A stretch of DNA of 64,000 nt from JAAFIP01 sp043774625 (lineage in GTDB: Bacteria > Pseudomonadota > Gammaproteobacteria > Burkholderiales > Burkholderiaceae_C): positions 1-64,000 of the forward strand of contig JAYVTG010000091.1 of NCBI GenBank assembly GCA_043774625.1, given 5' to 3'. The notes beneath the pieces are model-generated. The model saw only the letters and a program-made list of their open reading frames with translations, was not told the DNA's origin and did no database searches. A program made the position numbers and the translations under genes. The stretch's first letter is position 1. The number at the start of each line of letters is the position of its first letter. Shown piece after piece: positions 8,446-16,796 of this stretch.

Positions 8446-9132
8446 ATGCCTGCAAGCCCCATTGCGCGTCAGCGCCGATTGCTGGTGGTCAACCCGAATA
8501 CCAGTAGCCCGATTACCGGCCTGCTGTGCAAACATATTGCGGCGCACGTGGGCACCAAGATGGCCGTGCATGGCGTCACTGCGCATTTTGGCGTTCCCTA
8601 TATATCTTCCGAGTCCGCTTACGTCGTGGGCGCGCATGCTACGCTTGACGCATGGCAAACCACTACCGCAGGCGAATACGGCATGCCCGATGCCGTATTG
8701 ATCGGCTGCTTTGGTGACCCTGGCTTGCATGCACTGCGCGATGTGTGCCGCGTACCCGTGAGTGGATTGGCGGAGACTGCGTTCAGTGCAGCAGCACGTC
8801 ACGGGCGTTTTGCCATTGTCACAGGTGGCAAGGCCTGGGAGCCAATGTTGGAACGCTTGGCTTTGTCACTGGGTTATGCACCTCTGCTGGCAGGCATACA
8901 TACCGTCACGGCCACTGGCGCGCAATTGGCTGCAGACCCGGTGGCCACCCATCAACTGTTACTCAGCGCTTGTCAGCAAGCTGCTGCGATAGACGGTGTA
9001 AAAGCGATTATTCTGGGTGGTGCTGGACTGGCAGGTATGGCAGCGGCAATACAAGTGCATTTGAAAATGCCTCTCATAGACAGCGTGACAGCCGCTGCAC
9101 AGTGGGCGTTAGAAACCACCTCGCATGCTTAA
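8446..9132 (+). CDS. Aspartate/glutamate/hydantoin racemase family protein
   Basis: A 228-residue racemase-fold protein. The N-terminal signature LLVVNPNTSS and the first catalytic-cysteine motif GCFGDPG are clear. At the place where many family members have the second cysteine, the sequence reads ILGGAGLAGM, with no cysteine, so activity may differ from a two-base racemase. It is the last gene of the importer-creatininase operon, 8 bp after the previous stop. Hydantoin or allantoin-type racemases are the closest by motif; isomerase or decarboxylase activity is possible. Confidence 0.87.
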   Translation: MPASPIARQRRLLVVNPNTSSPITGLLCKHIAAHVGTKMAVHGVTAHFGVPYISSESAYVVGAHATLDAWQTTTAGEYGMPDAVLIGCFGDPGLHALRDVCRVPVSGLAETAFSAAARHGRFAIVTGGKAWEPMLERLALSLGYAPLLAGIHTVTATGAQLAADPVATHQLLLSACQQAAAIDGVKAIILGGAGLAGMAAAIQVHLKMPLIDSVTAAAQWALETTSHA

Positions 9133-9190
9133 GCTACACATTCTCATGCAGTTTTTTTGCAGCTAAAATCCACACCCTGAATGCCAGCAT

Positions 9191-9871
9191 TCACACAGAC
9201 AGGCTGGTTACCGCAGCCGCCACAGGCACTTTGACAGTCAACCCCACAGCCGGCAAAAACAACCCCAGCAAGAGTATTGCAGACACCGCGCCCAGCAGCG
9301 TCAACCAGCGCGGCAAGCTGTGCAAGCGCCACGCAGCCACCATGGCCAGCCCCAAGGCCACGCCCATGAACAGACTCACGCCCAGCAGCTCGCCCACACC
9401 ACCGCCCCAGGCAGTGATGGCTTGAAAGACCAGCTCAATCGTGCTGCGACTCGTGACATCTGCGTTGGCATGCTGGGCCGACAGTTGCGGCATGACCGTG
9501 AGCCAACGCACGATGCCGATGCTGCGCGCCAGCACCGACCAGGCCGCAAAGCCAACCACCAGCGCCGCCCCCAGTGTGGTCAAACTGCCATACACGCGCT
9601 GCGCCAGCAAGGCCATGACGGGTAGCACCAAGATGGAATACGGCAAATACAGACCATAGCCCGCGGCTACTGCTTGCGGTGCACGGCCAATGGCTGCCAG
9701 TTGGTCTGCAGCAGGTTTGCCCAGCGATGCTGGCCAGCCGATGGCGGAGCCCAGAATCACCAGTGGCGCAAACGCGAGTAATGCAGTCACTATAAAAATA
9801 ATAGCTGCTTGCGCATTATTTATGCTGGCTACAGCCTTATTTGATGAATAAAGTACAGTTTGAGAGGGCAT
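9191..9871 (-). CDS. Polytopic membrane protein, DUF4386-like
   Basis: A 226-residue integral membrane protein with about six hydrophobic segments (roughly residues 22-44, 62-82, 90-108, 150-170, 178-195, 205-222). It resembles DUF4386-type proteins of unknown function, but I am not certain of the family. Residues 12-28 (Val-Ala-Ser-Ile-Asn-Asn-Ala-Gln-Ala-Ala) are encoded by a dispersed repeat. It follows the epimerase-like gene by 17 bp and is probably co-transcribed with it. Confidence 0.65.
   Translation of the reverse strand: MPSQTVLYSSNKAVASINNAQAAIIFIVTALLAFAPLVILGSAIGWPASLGKPAADQLAAIGRAPQAVAAGYGLYLPYSILVLPVMALLAQRVYGSLTTLGAALVVGFAAWSVLARSIGIVRWLTVMPQLSAQHANADVTSRSTIELVFQAITAWGGGVGELLGVSLFMGVALGLAMVAAWRLHSLPRWLTLLGAVSAILLLGLFLPAVGLTVKVPVAAAVTSLSV
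9790..9829 (+). repeat. AGCTGCT dispersed repeat, copy 2
   Basis: A ~40-bp copy lying antisense within the first codons of the membrane protein on the minus strand. It encodes the peptide Ser-Ile-Asn-Asn-Ala-Gln-Ala-Ala-Ile-Ile, similar to peptides encoded by other antisense copies. Confidence 0.85.
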
Positions 9872-9888
9872 GATGGACTCCAGAAGGG

Positions 9889-10719
9889 TTAAGCCGTTGA
9901 TGAAGAATTTTCAGGTTGCTTGCGCGGCACCATAGCCAGCGCTTGCAGCGCGCCGAGAACGGCTGGCAGCAGGGCAGTGTGCGCAAGATTGCCAATGCGC
10001 TGCTGTAGTTTGTCGCCCACCAGTGCATGCGGTTCTTGCCATAAGTAGCGCATCTCCAGCAGCTCACGCCATAGGGGCATGACGGGCGATAGCGCCTTCA
10101 TGAGCGGCCAGGGTAGGGACTTTGTTCGCAAGTTTTCAGCACTACCCAGCCAGCCCTGCGCTTGCGCAATCGGCGTCAGCGCCTGCAGCCAGTCTTGCCC
10201 CGTCAGGGTGTGGCCCGCAAAGTGCAAGCTTTCAAACGCTGCCAGTTGCGTGCGCTGCTGCGCCAGTTTGACAAAAGCCAGCGCCAGATCAGGCAGATAC
10301 GCCCAGGCATGGGGCACGTCCAGCGGCCCGGGGTAGACGAACTGGCCCTTCTGTAGTTTGGAAGCTAAAGCCAGGTCGAACCACGAACCCTTGCCACTGC
10401 CAAAAAAGTCCCCAGCCCGCAGCACCACACAGCGTAAGCCCTGCGTGCGCGTTGCTTGGCGCAGCATCAAGAGCGATTGCATGCGCACGGCCATGTCGAT
10501 AGATTGTTGCAACGCTGGTAGTGCCTGTGTCGCCCACTGGGTGTAGACGGGGTTGGCGGCATGCAGCAACACAGCGGCGCTGGCAGGCAGGGTTTGCTGT
10601 GGTGCGCCCTGCGCTTGAACGCTGTAGGGCAGAACACGCCAGTGCGCTTGCGAGTATGCTTGCGTACAGGCCTGTCCCAAACGGCCTGTGGCACCGGTGA
10701 TGATGATGGTAGATGGCAT
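9889..10719 (-). CDS. NAD-dependent epimerase/dehydratase family protein
   Basis: A 276-residue Rossmann-fold protein. The dinucleotide-binding motif GATGRLG is at residues 8-14, and LRAGDFFGSG and PHAWAYLPDLA match the epimerase/dehydratase (NmrA-SDR) pattern. The usual Tyr-x-x-x-Lys catalytic pair is not evident, which is common in atypical SDRs that act as redox sensors or reductases. First gene of a two-gene operon with the DUF4386-like membrane protein. Substrate unknown. Confidence 0.8.
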   Translation of the reverse strand: MPSTIIITGATGRLGQACTQAYSQAHWRVLPYSVQAQGAPQQTLPASAAVLLHAANPVYTQWATQALPALQQSIDMAVRMQSLLMLRQATRTQGLRCVVLRAGDFFGSGKGSWFDLALASKLQKGQFVYPGPLDVPHAWAYLPDLALAFVKLAQQRTQLAAFESLHFAGHTLTGQDWLQALTPIAQAQGWLGSAENLRTKSLPWPLMKALSPVMPLWRELLEMRYLWQEPHALVGDKLQQRIGNLAHTALLPAVLGALQALAMVPRKQPENSSSTA

Positions 10720-10796
10720 GCTGCACTCCTTTCAATATGGCGTTAAAGGGGATTGTGCAAACGGATGTGGCGTTACACAATTGCCTAATACGAATT

Positions 10797-10970
10797 AGCA
10801 CAATTGCAAAAATGAATAGCTCAGCTAACCGCCAGATTGCTGATTTCGACTGGAGTCTGGTGCGGTCCTTCCTTGCAGCGCTGGACGCAGGCCCTTTGGC
10901 AAGCCAGAGGGCCACCAAACAGCAAGCCTTCGTCATAAACCCTGTGCCATACTTGGCTTCATGTAGTTGA
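10797..10970 (+). pseudogene. Truncated duplicate of a LysR gene 5' end
   Basis: From 10797 to 10892 the sequence closely matches the start of the intact LysR gene at 12147, including the shared leader GCACAATTGCAAAAA. The translated start is Met-Asn-Ser-Ser-Ala-Asn-Arg, continuing FDWSLVRSFLAALDAG. Homology then stops abruptly and the frame runs on for 25 unrelated residues to a stop at 10970. The helix-turn-helix is not completed, so this is a dead fragment rather than a regulator. Confidence 0.85.
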
Positions 10971-11022
10971 ATTTTTTATCCGTTTACCTTTATCGACTGT
11001 TCAACTCAGGGCTCACAACACC

Positions 11023-12051
11023 ATGATCTGTACGAATACATCAACGACTGACGCCCAGCGCAGGCGCTTGCTGGCTACCAGTTTTGCACTGGGACTTACG
11101 CTTGCGGTCAACACATCTTGGGCTCAACAAGTGAATCAGACTGGCAAGGTGGCTTACCCCACCAAACCAGTAACTCTGCTAGTCCCGCAAACCCCTGGCG
11201 GTACCAACGATTTTGTGGCGCGAGTATTGGCGGCCAAGTTGGCAGAAATTACCCAGCAAAGTTTTGTGGTCGAGAATAAACCTGGCGCAGGCGGTAACGT
11301 GGGCACGCAAATCGCGGCCAAAGCACCTAAAGACGGCTACACCTTGCTGGTCACCATCAACAGTGCCATGGCTATTAATCCAGCACTTTATAAAACGCCG
11401 GGCTTTGATCCCATCAATGAATTTGTGCCGATCGGCATGATTGCCACAGTTCCGAATGTGTTGGTCGTCAACAGCGCCACCCCCTACGGCAACCTGGAGG
11501 CTTACATTAAAGCCGCCAGAGCTGCACCCAACATGATTCAATACGCATCTGCAGGCAACGGCACGCTCAATCACCTGTTAGGTGAAATGCTGAGTTTGTC
11601 TACAGGTATCAAAATTCAGCACATTCCCTACAAAGGCGTGGCTCCGGCACTCAACGATATTTTGGGGGGTCAAGTGTCAGGCGGTTTTGCGTCGCTGCCA
11701 TCGGCGTTGCCACACATTAAATCAGGCAAACTGCGGGCGCTGGGTGTGAGCGGCGCCAAGCGCTCTGCAGCCGCACCAGACATTCCTGCCATTCGCGAAA
11801 CAGTTCGAGGCTTTGGTGCCGAACTCTGGGTGGCTGTTTTTGCACCCGCTGGAACGCCAGATAGCGTGACTCGCGCCATAGAGACTTTGCTGGCCAAGGC
11901 TCTGGCTGACCCCGAGCTACAAGCAAAACTGGCAAGCAATGGTGCCGAACTGGCCAAACCTACTTACGGTAAAGCACTGGCAGTTGTGCTTCGTGAAGAA
12001 ATTTCTAAATGGGACGTGATGGTCAAAGCCTCAGGCGCAAAAGTTGATTGA
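11023..12051 (+). CDS. Bug/TctC-family tripartite tricarboxylate receptor
   Basis: A 342-residue periplasmic binding protein of the Bug (TctC) family, very abundant in Burkholderiales, which captures carboxylates or related small solutes. A leader (about residues 1-34: Arg-Arg-Arg-Leu-Leu then a hydrophobic core ending Trp-Ala-Gln) precedes the mature domain beginning YPTKPVTLLVP. Family motifs PGGTNDFVAR, VENKPGAGGNVG and DGYTLLV are present. No TctA/TctB membrane genes are adjacent, so it is an orphan receptor. It sits between a broken and an intact copy of the same LysR gene, suggesting regulation by that LysR. Confidence 0.93.
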   Translation: MICTNTSTTDAQRRRLLATSFALGLTLAVNTSWAQQVNQTGKVAYPTKPVTLLVPQTPGGTNDFVARVLAAKLAEITQQSFVVENKPGAGGNVGTQIAAKAPKDGYTLLVTINSAMAINPALYKTPGFDPINEFVPIGMIATVPNVLVVNSATPYGNLEAYIKAARAAPNMIQYASAGNGTLNHLLGEMLSLSTGIKIQHIPYKGVAPALNDILGGQVSGGFASLPSALPHIKSGKLRALGVSGAKRSAAAPDIPAIRETVRGFGAELWVAVFAPAGTPDSVTRAIETLLAKALADPELQAKLASNGAELAKPTYGKALAVVLREEISKWDVMVKASGAKVD

Positions 12052-12146
12052 TCCGGTGCTGACAGATTGCACTGCGCCGCTTGATGGTTTGCTGCGCAGC
12101 GACCTGCGGCACCCGAAATGATGGTAGATGGGCACAATTGCAAAAA

Positions 12147-13076
12147 ATGAATAGCTCAGCCAACCGCTTGATTGCTGGTTTCGACTGGAACCTGGTGCGA
12201 TCCTTTCTTGCAGCGCTGGACGCAGGCAGCCTGCTGGGAGCAGGGCGCGCCTTGTCCATCAGCCAACCGACGGTGGGGCGGTATATTGCCGAACTGGAGG
12301 CGCAATGGGGGCAGGTCTTGTTTGAGCGCACCGGGCGCGGCCTGCAGGCTACCGAGGCGGCTGTGCGCCTGGCAAACAGCGCCCGCGCAATGGACGTGGC
12401 AGCACAGCAACTGGGGCGCGATTTGCAAGGCAGCGACGACGCCCTCAAGGGCAGTGTGCGCATCAGTGCCAGCCAGCCCGTGGCCTGCTATTTATTGCCC
12501 GGTATCCTGGTCAAGCTGCGCGAGCGCTTACCGCAGATCAGCATTGAACTGGTAGTGAGCAACGAAGTGAGCAACCTGCTGCGCCGCGATGCTGACATTG
12601 CCCTGCGCATGGTGCGTCCAGAGCAGGCTAGTTTGACGACCAAAAAAATCGCCCAGATCAGCCTGGGTGTGTATGCCCATCAAAAATACCTCAAGCGCCG
12701 TGGCTTGCCCCGAACTACGCAAGACCTCTTGCAACACGATTTGATTGGCGATGACAATGTACTGGCTGGCGTCAAGCGCGCTGGCTACCCCTGGCAGCAA
12801 CAGGACTTTGCCTTGTTTACCCAGGACCTGATCGCCAACACGCAGGCCGTGCTGGCAGGTTTTGGCATTGGTTTTATTTCTGATTATGTAATGGCCCCCC
12901 ATACAGCTTGCCAACGACTGCTTCCCGACTTTGCTATTGCGCCCCTGCCGATCTGGTTGACCGTACACAGGGAAATTCGCGGCAACCGACGCATTCGCGC
13001 GGTGTACGATCTGTTGGCGCAGGAAATTCCACTGGCATTGTCTGAGGCTTCCACCATACAAAGGAAACACACATGA
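12147..13076 (+). CDS. LysR family transcriptional regulator
   Basis: A 309-residue LysR-type regulator. Residues 13-72 are the helix-turn-helix (FDWNLVRSFLAALDAGSLLG, then SISQPTVGRYIAELE). The effector domain follows from about residue 95. The ATG at 12147 matches the family start and the duplicated fragment at 10812. No strong ribosome site is seen. Its TGA overlaps the ATG of the next gene (ATGA), so regulator and hydrolase are translationally coupled, an uncommon arrangement for LysR genes, which are usually divergent from targets. Confidence 0.92.
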   Translation: MNSSANRLIAGFDWNLVRSFLAALDAGSLLGAGRALSISQPTVGRYIAELEAQWGQVLFERTGRGLQATEAAVRLANSARAMDVAAQQLGRDLQGSDDALKGSVRISASQPVACYLLPGILVKLRERLPQISIELVVSNEVSNLLRRDADIALRMVRPEQASLTTKKIAQISLGVYAHQKYLKRRGLPRTTQDLLQHDLIGDDNVLAGVKRAGYPWQQQDFALFTQDLIANTQAVLAGFGIGFISDYVMAPHTACQRLLPDFAIAPLPIWLTVHREIRGNRRIRAVYDLLAQEIPLALSEASTIQRKHT

Positions 13077-13972
13077 ACTGGTTTACAGACTCTGAAGAAA
13101 AGCATATTGCGACAGGCAGTACCGATATATTTGTACGCACCTGGGGTAACCGCGCAAAACCTGCGCTACTACTTTTGCATGGTTTTCCACAAAGCCATGC
13201 CATGTGGCATCGCACGGCGCAGTTGCTCAAGAACGACTTCTTTTTGGTGATGCCCGACTTGCGTGGTTATGGCGATTCTTCCAAACCCACCGCGCAAGCG
13301 CAGCACGTGCAAGCAAGCAAGCGTGTCATGGCGCAAGACATGGTGGATGTGATGGACGCGCTGGGCATCGACAAGTTTTACCTGTGTGGCCATGACCGGG
13401 GTGGCCGCGTGGCGCACCGCCTGGCTTTGGATCACCCGCAACGCGTACAAAAACTGTGCGTGATCGACATTGCACCCACGCTGGACATGTACAGCGCCAC
13501 CAATATGGCATTTGCGCGCGCTTACTACCACTGGTTTCACTTGATTCAGCCACACCCACTGCCCGAGACGATGATTAACGCCGCCTGGAAACCGTATTTG
13601 CATGCCAAACTGGGCGGCTGGGGTAGCGCTGGCATGGGTTACATCGAGCCACAGGCCCTGGTTGACTACGAGCGCCATTTTGCCAAGCCCGAGACGATTC
13701 ACGCCATGTGCGAAGACTACCGTGCCAGTGCGGGTATTGACCTGGAGCATGACAAAACAAGCCGCGAAAAAGTAGAAAAAATCAACTGTGACATTCTGGT
13801 GCTATGGGGCGAGCGGGGCGTGGTGCAGCGCATGTTTGAACCGCTGGTTCTGTGGCAGGCGCAGTGTGCTGGCAAAGTCAGTGGTCAGGCATTGCCAGCG
13901 GGGCATTTCATCCCCGAGGAGTTGCCGCAAGCAACCGCACTGGCGCTGACGAAGTTCCTTGTTTCGACCTGA
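13073..13972 (+). CDS. Alpha/beta hydrolase, haloacetate dehalogenase-like
   Basis: A 299-residue alpha/beta hydrolase that matches the fluoroacetate/haloacetate dehalogenase group. The oxyanion motif LLHGFPQS is near residue 35. The nucleophile elbow GHDRGGRVAHRLALDHP has Asp as nucleophile and two Arg that in characterised enzymes bind the carboxylate. IDIAPTLDMY could supply the acid, YYHWF the halide-binding His-Trp pair, CEDY the tyrosine, and GHFIPEE the catalytic His. All key residues of the characterised fluoroacetate dehalogenase appear present, but some close relatives are other hydrolases. RBS AAGGAAA precedes the start, which overlaps the LysR stop. Confidence 0.85.
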   Translation: MNWFTDSEEKHIATGSTDIFVRTWGNRAKPALLLLHGFPQSHAMWHRTAQLLKNDFFLVMPDLRGYGDSSKPTAQAQHVQASKRVMAQDMVDVMDALGIDKFYLCGHDRGGRVAHRLALDHPQRVQKLCVIDIAPTLDMYSATNMAFARAYYHWFHLIQPHPLPETMINAAWKPYLHAKLGGWGSAGMGYIEPQALVDYERHFAKPETIHAMCEDYRASAGIDLEHDKTSREKVEKINCDILVLWGERGVVQRMFEPLVLWQAQCAGKVSGQALPAGHFIPEELPQATALALTKFLVST

Positions 13973-14001
13973 TCCACCCAAGCAACCATTTTGCAGGTAG
14001 C

Positions 14002-15657
14002 ATGCAAGCCATGATTGCTGAAACACTAGCCAAGGCCAACGCCTACGTTCCCATCCGCTATACCGCTTTGGGTTTGTGCATTTTTGCTGCCTTGCTGAGT
14101 TTTTTCTCCATCATCGCCTTTGGAGTGGGGTGGTTGTACGCTATTGTTTTCGTAGTGCTTAGCGCATTGGGTATAAGGGATTTACGCCAAAAACGCCATG
14201 CTATTTTGCGTAACTATCCGGTCATTGGGCATTTTCGATTTCTGCTGGAATACATTCGCCCCGAGATGCGGCAGTATTTTCTGGAAAGCGACAACGAAGC
14301 CGCACCCTTTTCCCGCTCTCAGCGCTCGCTGGTATACCAGCGCGCCAAGGGTGAGCCAGACAAACGGCCATTTGGCACGCAACTGGACGTGGGCGCCGAG
14401 GGTTATGAATGGATCAACCACTCCATAGTGCCTACCCAATTGCCCACACATGACTTTCGTGTGACCGTAGGGCAAGCGGCAAACGGTTGCACCCAACCCT
14501 ACAGCGCCAGCGTGTTCAACATTTCCGCCATGAGTTTTGGGGCGCTCAGCGCGAATGCGATCCTGGCCTTGAACCACGGGGCCAAACAGGGCCGCTTCAT
14601 GCATGACACCGGGGAGGGTTCGATCAGTGAACACCACCGCGTGCATGGTGGTGACCTGGTATGGGAGATTGGTTCTGGTTATTTTGGCTGCCGCAATGAT
14701 GATGGTTCATTTAATCCGCTCAAGTTTGCCGAAGCTGCCACACAGCCTCAAGTCAAGATGATCGAGATCAAGCTCAGCCAAGGTGCCAAACCCGGACATG
14801 GTGGTGTCTTGCCAGGCCCTAAAGTAACCGCCGAGATTGCAGCGGCACGCGGGGTAAAGCAGGGGGTGGACTGTGTGTCGCCCGCTTCGCACAGTGCGTT
14901 TTCTACTCCACTGGAGATGATGGAGTTTATTGATCACCTGCGCACCCTGTCGGGCGGAAAACCCACAGGGTTCAAGCTGTGCATTGGCCACCCGTGGGAA
15001 TGGTTTGCCATTGTCAAAGCCATGCAGGCTACGGGCATCACGCCAGACTTTATTGTGGTGGATGGTGCCGAAGGCGGAACGGGCGCGGCCCCGCTCGAAT
15101 TTACAGACCACGTCGGCGCGCCCTTGCAAGAAGGTTTGCTGCTGGTGCACAACACACTCAAGGGTGCGGGTTTGCGTGGCCGCATCAAGCTTGGATGCGC
15201 GGGCAAGGTGGTCAGTGCATTTGATATCGCTCGCATGATGGCGCTGGGCGCGGACTGGTGCAATTCGGCACGCGGCTTTATGTTTGCACTGGGTTGCATT
15301 CAGGCCCAGGCTTGCCATACCGGCCAATGCCCCACGGGTGTTACCACGCAAGACCCGATTCGCCAACAAGCCCTGCATGTGCCTACCAAGGCAGACCGCG
15401 TGTTTAACTTTCATCAACAAACTTTGCATGCGCTGCAAGAAATCGTGCAGGCAGCGGGTTTGCAACATCCGGGTGACATCACCACGCACCATATTGTGCG
15501 GCGGATTGATGACAGCCAGGTACGCCTGCTGGCCAACCTGGTGCCCCAGGTTGAAACGGGTGCCTTGCTACACGCCGATTTGAAAGTGCAACACCGCGTT
15601 TTTCAACTCTATTGGCCACGCGCCCAAGCCAGCAGTTTTGCCCCTGTGACGATATAA
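14002..15657 (+). CDS. FMN-binding glutamate synthase family protein
   Basis: A 551-residue protein with two hydrophobic segments near the N-terminus (about residues 16-60), followed by the FMN-binding synthase domain of glutamate synthase. Motifs include SAMSFGALSANAILALNHGA, GTGEGSISEHH-like (here DTGEGSISEHH), KPGHGGVLPGPKVT and the Cys cluster CIQAQACHTGQCPTGV. It lacks the amidotransferase and NADPH subunits of true GOGAT, so electron donor and substrate are unknown. Start 14002 gives the membrane-anchored form; the frame is open further upstream inside the hydrolase gene. It ends 1 bp before the convergent unknown gene. Confidence 0.88.
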   Translation: MQAMIAETLAKANAYVPIRYTALGLCIFAALLSFFSIIAFGVGWLYAIVFVVLSALGIRDLRQKRHAILRNYPVIGHFRFLLEYIRPEMRQYFLESDNEAAPFSRSQRSLVYQRAKGEPDKRPFGTQLDVGAEGYEWINHSIVPTQLPTHDFRVTVGQAANGCTQPYSASVFNISAMSFGALSANAILALNHGAKQGRFMHDTGEGSISEHHRVHGGDLVWEIGSGYFGCRNDDGSFNPLKFAEAATQPQVKMIEIKLSQGAKPGHGGVLPGPKVTAEIAAARGVKQGVDCVSPASHSAFSTPLEMMEFIDHLRTLSGGKPTGFKLCIGHPWEWFAIVKAMQATGITPDFIVVDGAEGGTGAAPLEFTDHVGAPLQEGLLLVHNTLKGAGLRGRIKLGCAGKVVSAFDIARMMALGADWCNSARGFMFALGCIQAQACHTGQCPTGVTTQDPIRQQALHVPTKADRVFNFHQQTLHALQEIVQAAGLQHPGDITTHHIVRRIDDSQVRLLANLVPQVETGALLHADLKVQHRVFQLYWPRAQASSFAPVTI

Positions 15658-15658
15658 G

Positions 15659-16690
15659 TTACATCAGATGGCCAGGGACCGTTTCCAGCTTATAGGCTTG
15701 GGACCCATCACTAGCGGGCCCGCCTGGACGAGAAAAGAGGTCGGAATCACCGCTATTGCCATCGGGGTACCCAGATGTTTTTTGCGACCTAGTGCTAATG
15801 GCGCGGCATAAATACAAGGCGTTTAAATCACGCTCCAGATTGGCGGTGTCAATATCTGGCGCTTCGCACAACTGGTCGTAGGTTAATGCCGCGCAGCCCA
15901 GCAATTCCATCAGGTTGGTATGCCTAGGGTACAGCATGCCAGATCGCACCCGAGGCAAACGCCTGAAATAAACGGGCGCTTGCATGTAGCGCTTGGGCAG
16001 GTTAATGCTTTGGCAGTGCAGCCCATACACCCAGGCGGCTTCTTCCATCGTCCACACCGAAAAGCCCGGCGGAACCGCGTTAGCAGAGATAGGGCGAGAC
16101 AACCACGCAGCGCCATATACATCCACTGGGCGAAGTCCATCACGCACAATGATTTGGCGTTTTGAAATATCCAGAATGCAGTCCAGCACATTCTTTTTCA
16201 CCAAATGAAAAGCATGTTTCTCGTCCAGCTCGCCGCGCCTTTCAATCATTTGTTCAGCCAGCGAAAACAAGGTGCGCATCGGGCGCAGCAATGCTTCAAA
16301 GTATTGCAAGGTTTTGAGCAACGAGTCCGGGTCATCCACATTCACGTTGCGTACCTTGGCTGCGTCTTGCTGGTGCACCACAGGGACACTGGCCCACTGC
16401 ACTGCATATGGAATGCTAAGCTCTGACAGATGCACACCCATCGGTTCGTCTGGGTTCAGTGAGGGATCAAAGCGCAGTTCACCGCCATCTTTATAAGGGG
16501 CCTGCAGGAGCAAGGCGTTGGCTTCGCGAAAATCACTTGTATGCCACACCGGATGCTGGGCACCTTCCCCTGAATCGATCTTGCCTTTAGCCGTCACCTC
16601 GGCCGTGTTTGCAGCCAGAAAGCGCGCGACAGTAGCGCGTTGCTCAGCTGGAAATCCAATCATACTCAGACTTAGACGAGGGTGTTCCAC
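15659..16690 (-). CDS. Uncharacterised 343-residue protein
   Basis: I do not recognise this protein. It is soluble-looking, without a signal peptide or clear transmembrane segment. The N-terminal half contains a stretch that looks like a regulatory or receiver-like fold (LSLSMIGFPAEQRATVARFL) and a helical region rich in Leu and Glu (about residues 130-180). The C-terminal 40 residues are Ser/Gly-rich and probably disordered. It is convergent with the glutamate-synthase-like gene (1 bp apart) and lies downstream of ampG after a 106-bp gap. Confidence 0.65.
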   Translation of the reverse strand: MEHPRLSLSMIGFPAEQRATVARFLAANTAEVTAKGKIDSGEGAQHPVWHTSDFREANALLLQAPYKDGGELRFDPSLNPDEPMGVHLSELSIPYAVQWASVPVVHQQDAAKVRNVNVDDPDSLLKTLQYFEALLRPMRTLFSLAEQMIERRGELDEKHAFHLVKKNVLDCILDISKRQIIVRDGLRPVDVYGAAWLSRPISANAVPPGFSVWTMEEAAWVYGLHCQSINLPKRYMQAPVYFRRLPRVRSGMLYPRHTNLMELLGCAALTYDQLCEAPDIDTANLERDLNALYLCRAISTRSQKTSGYPDGNSGDSDLFSRPGGPASDGSQAYKLETVPGHLM

Positions 16691-16796
16691 GGTGCTCCTT
16701 GTAACATTTGCCGTGAGGCAATGCTATTTTGTGTATTTTTGTTTTATACCGCGAATTGACCAAACGATCAACCCTCTGACGGTGGGCGGGTTTACC

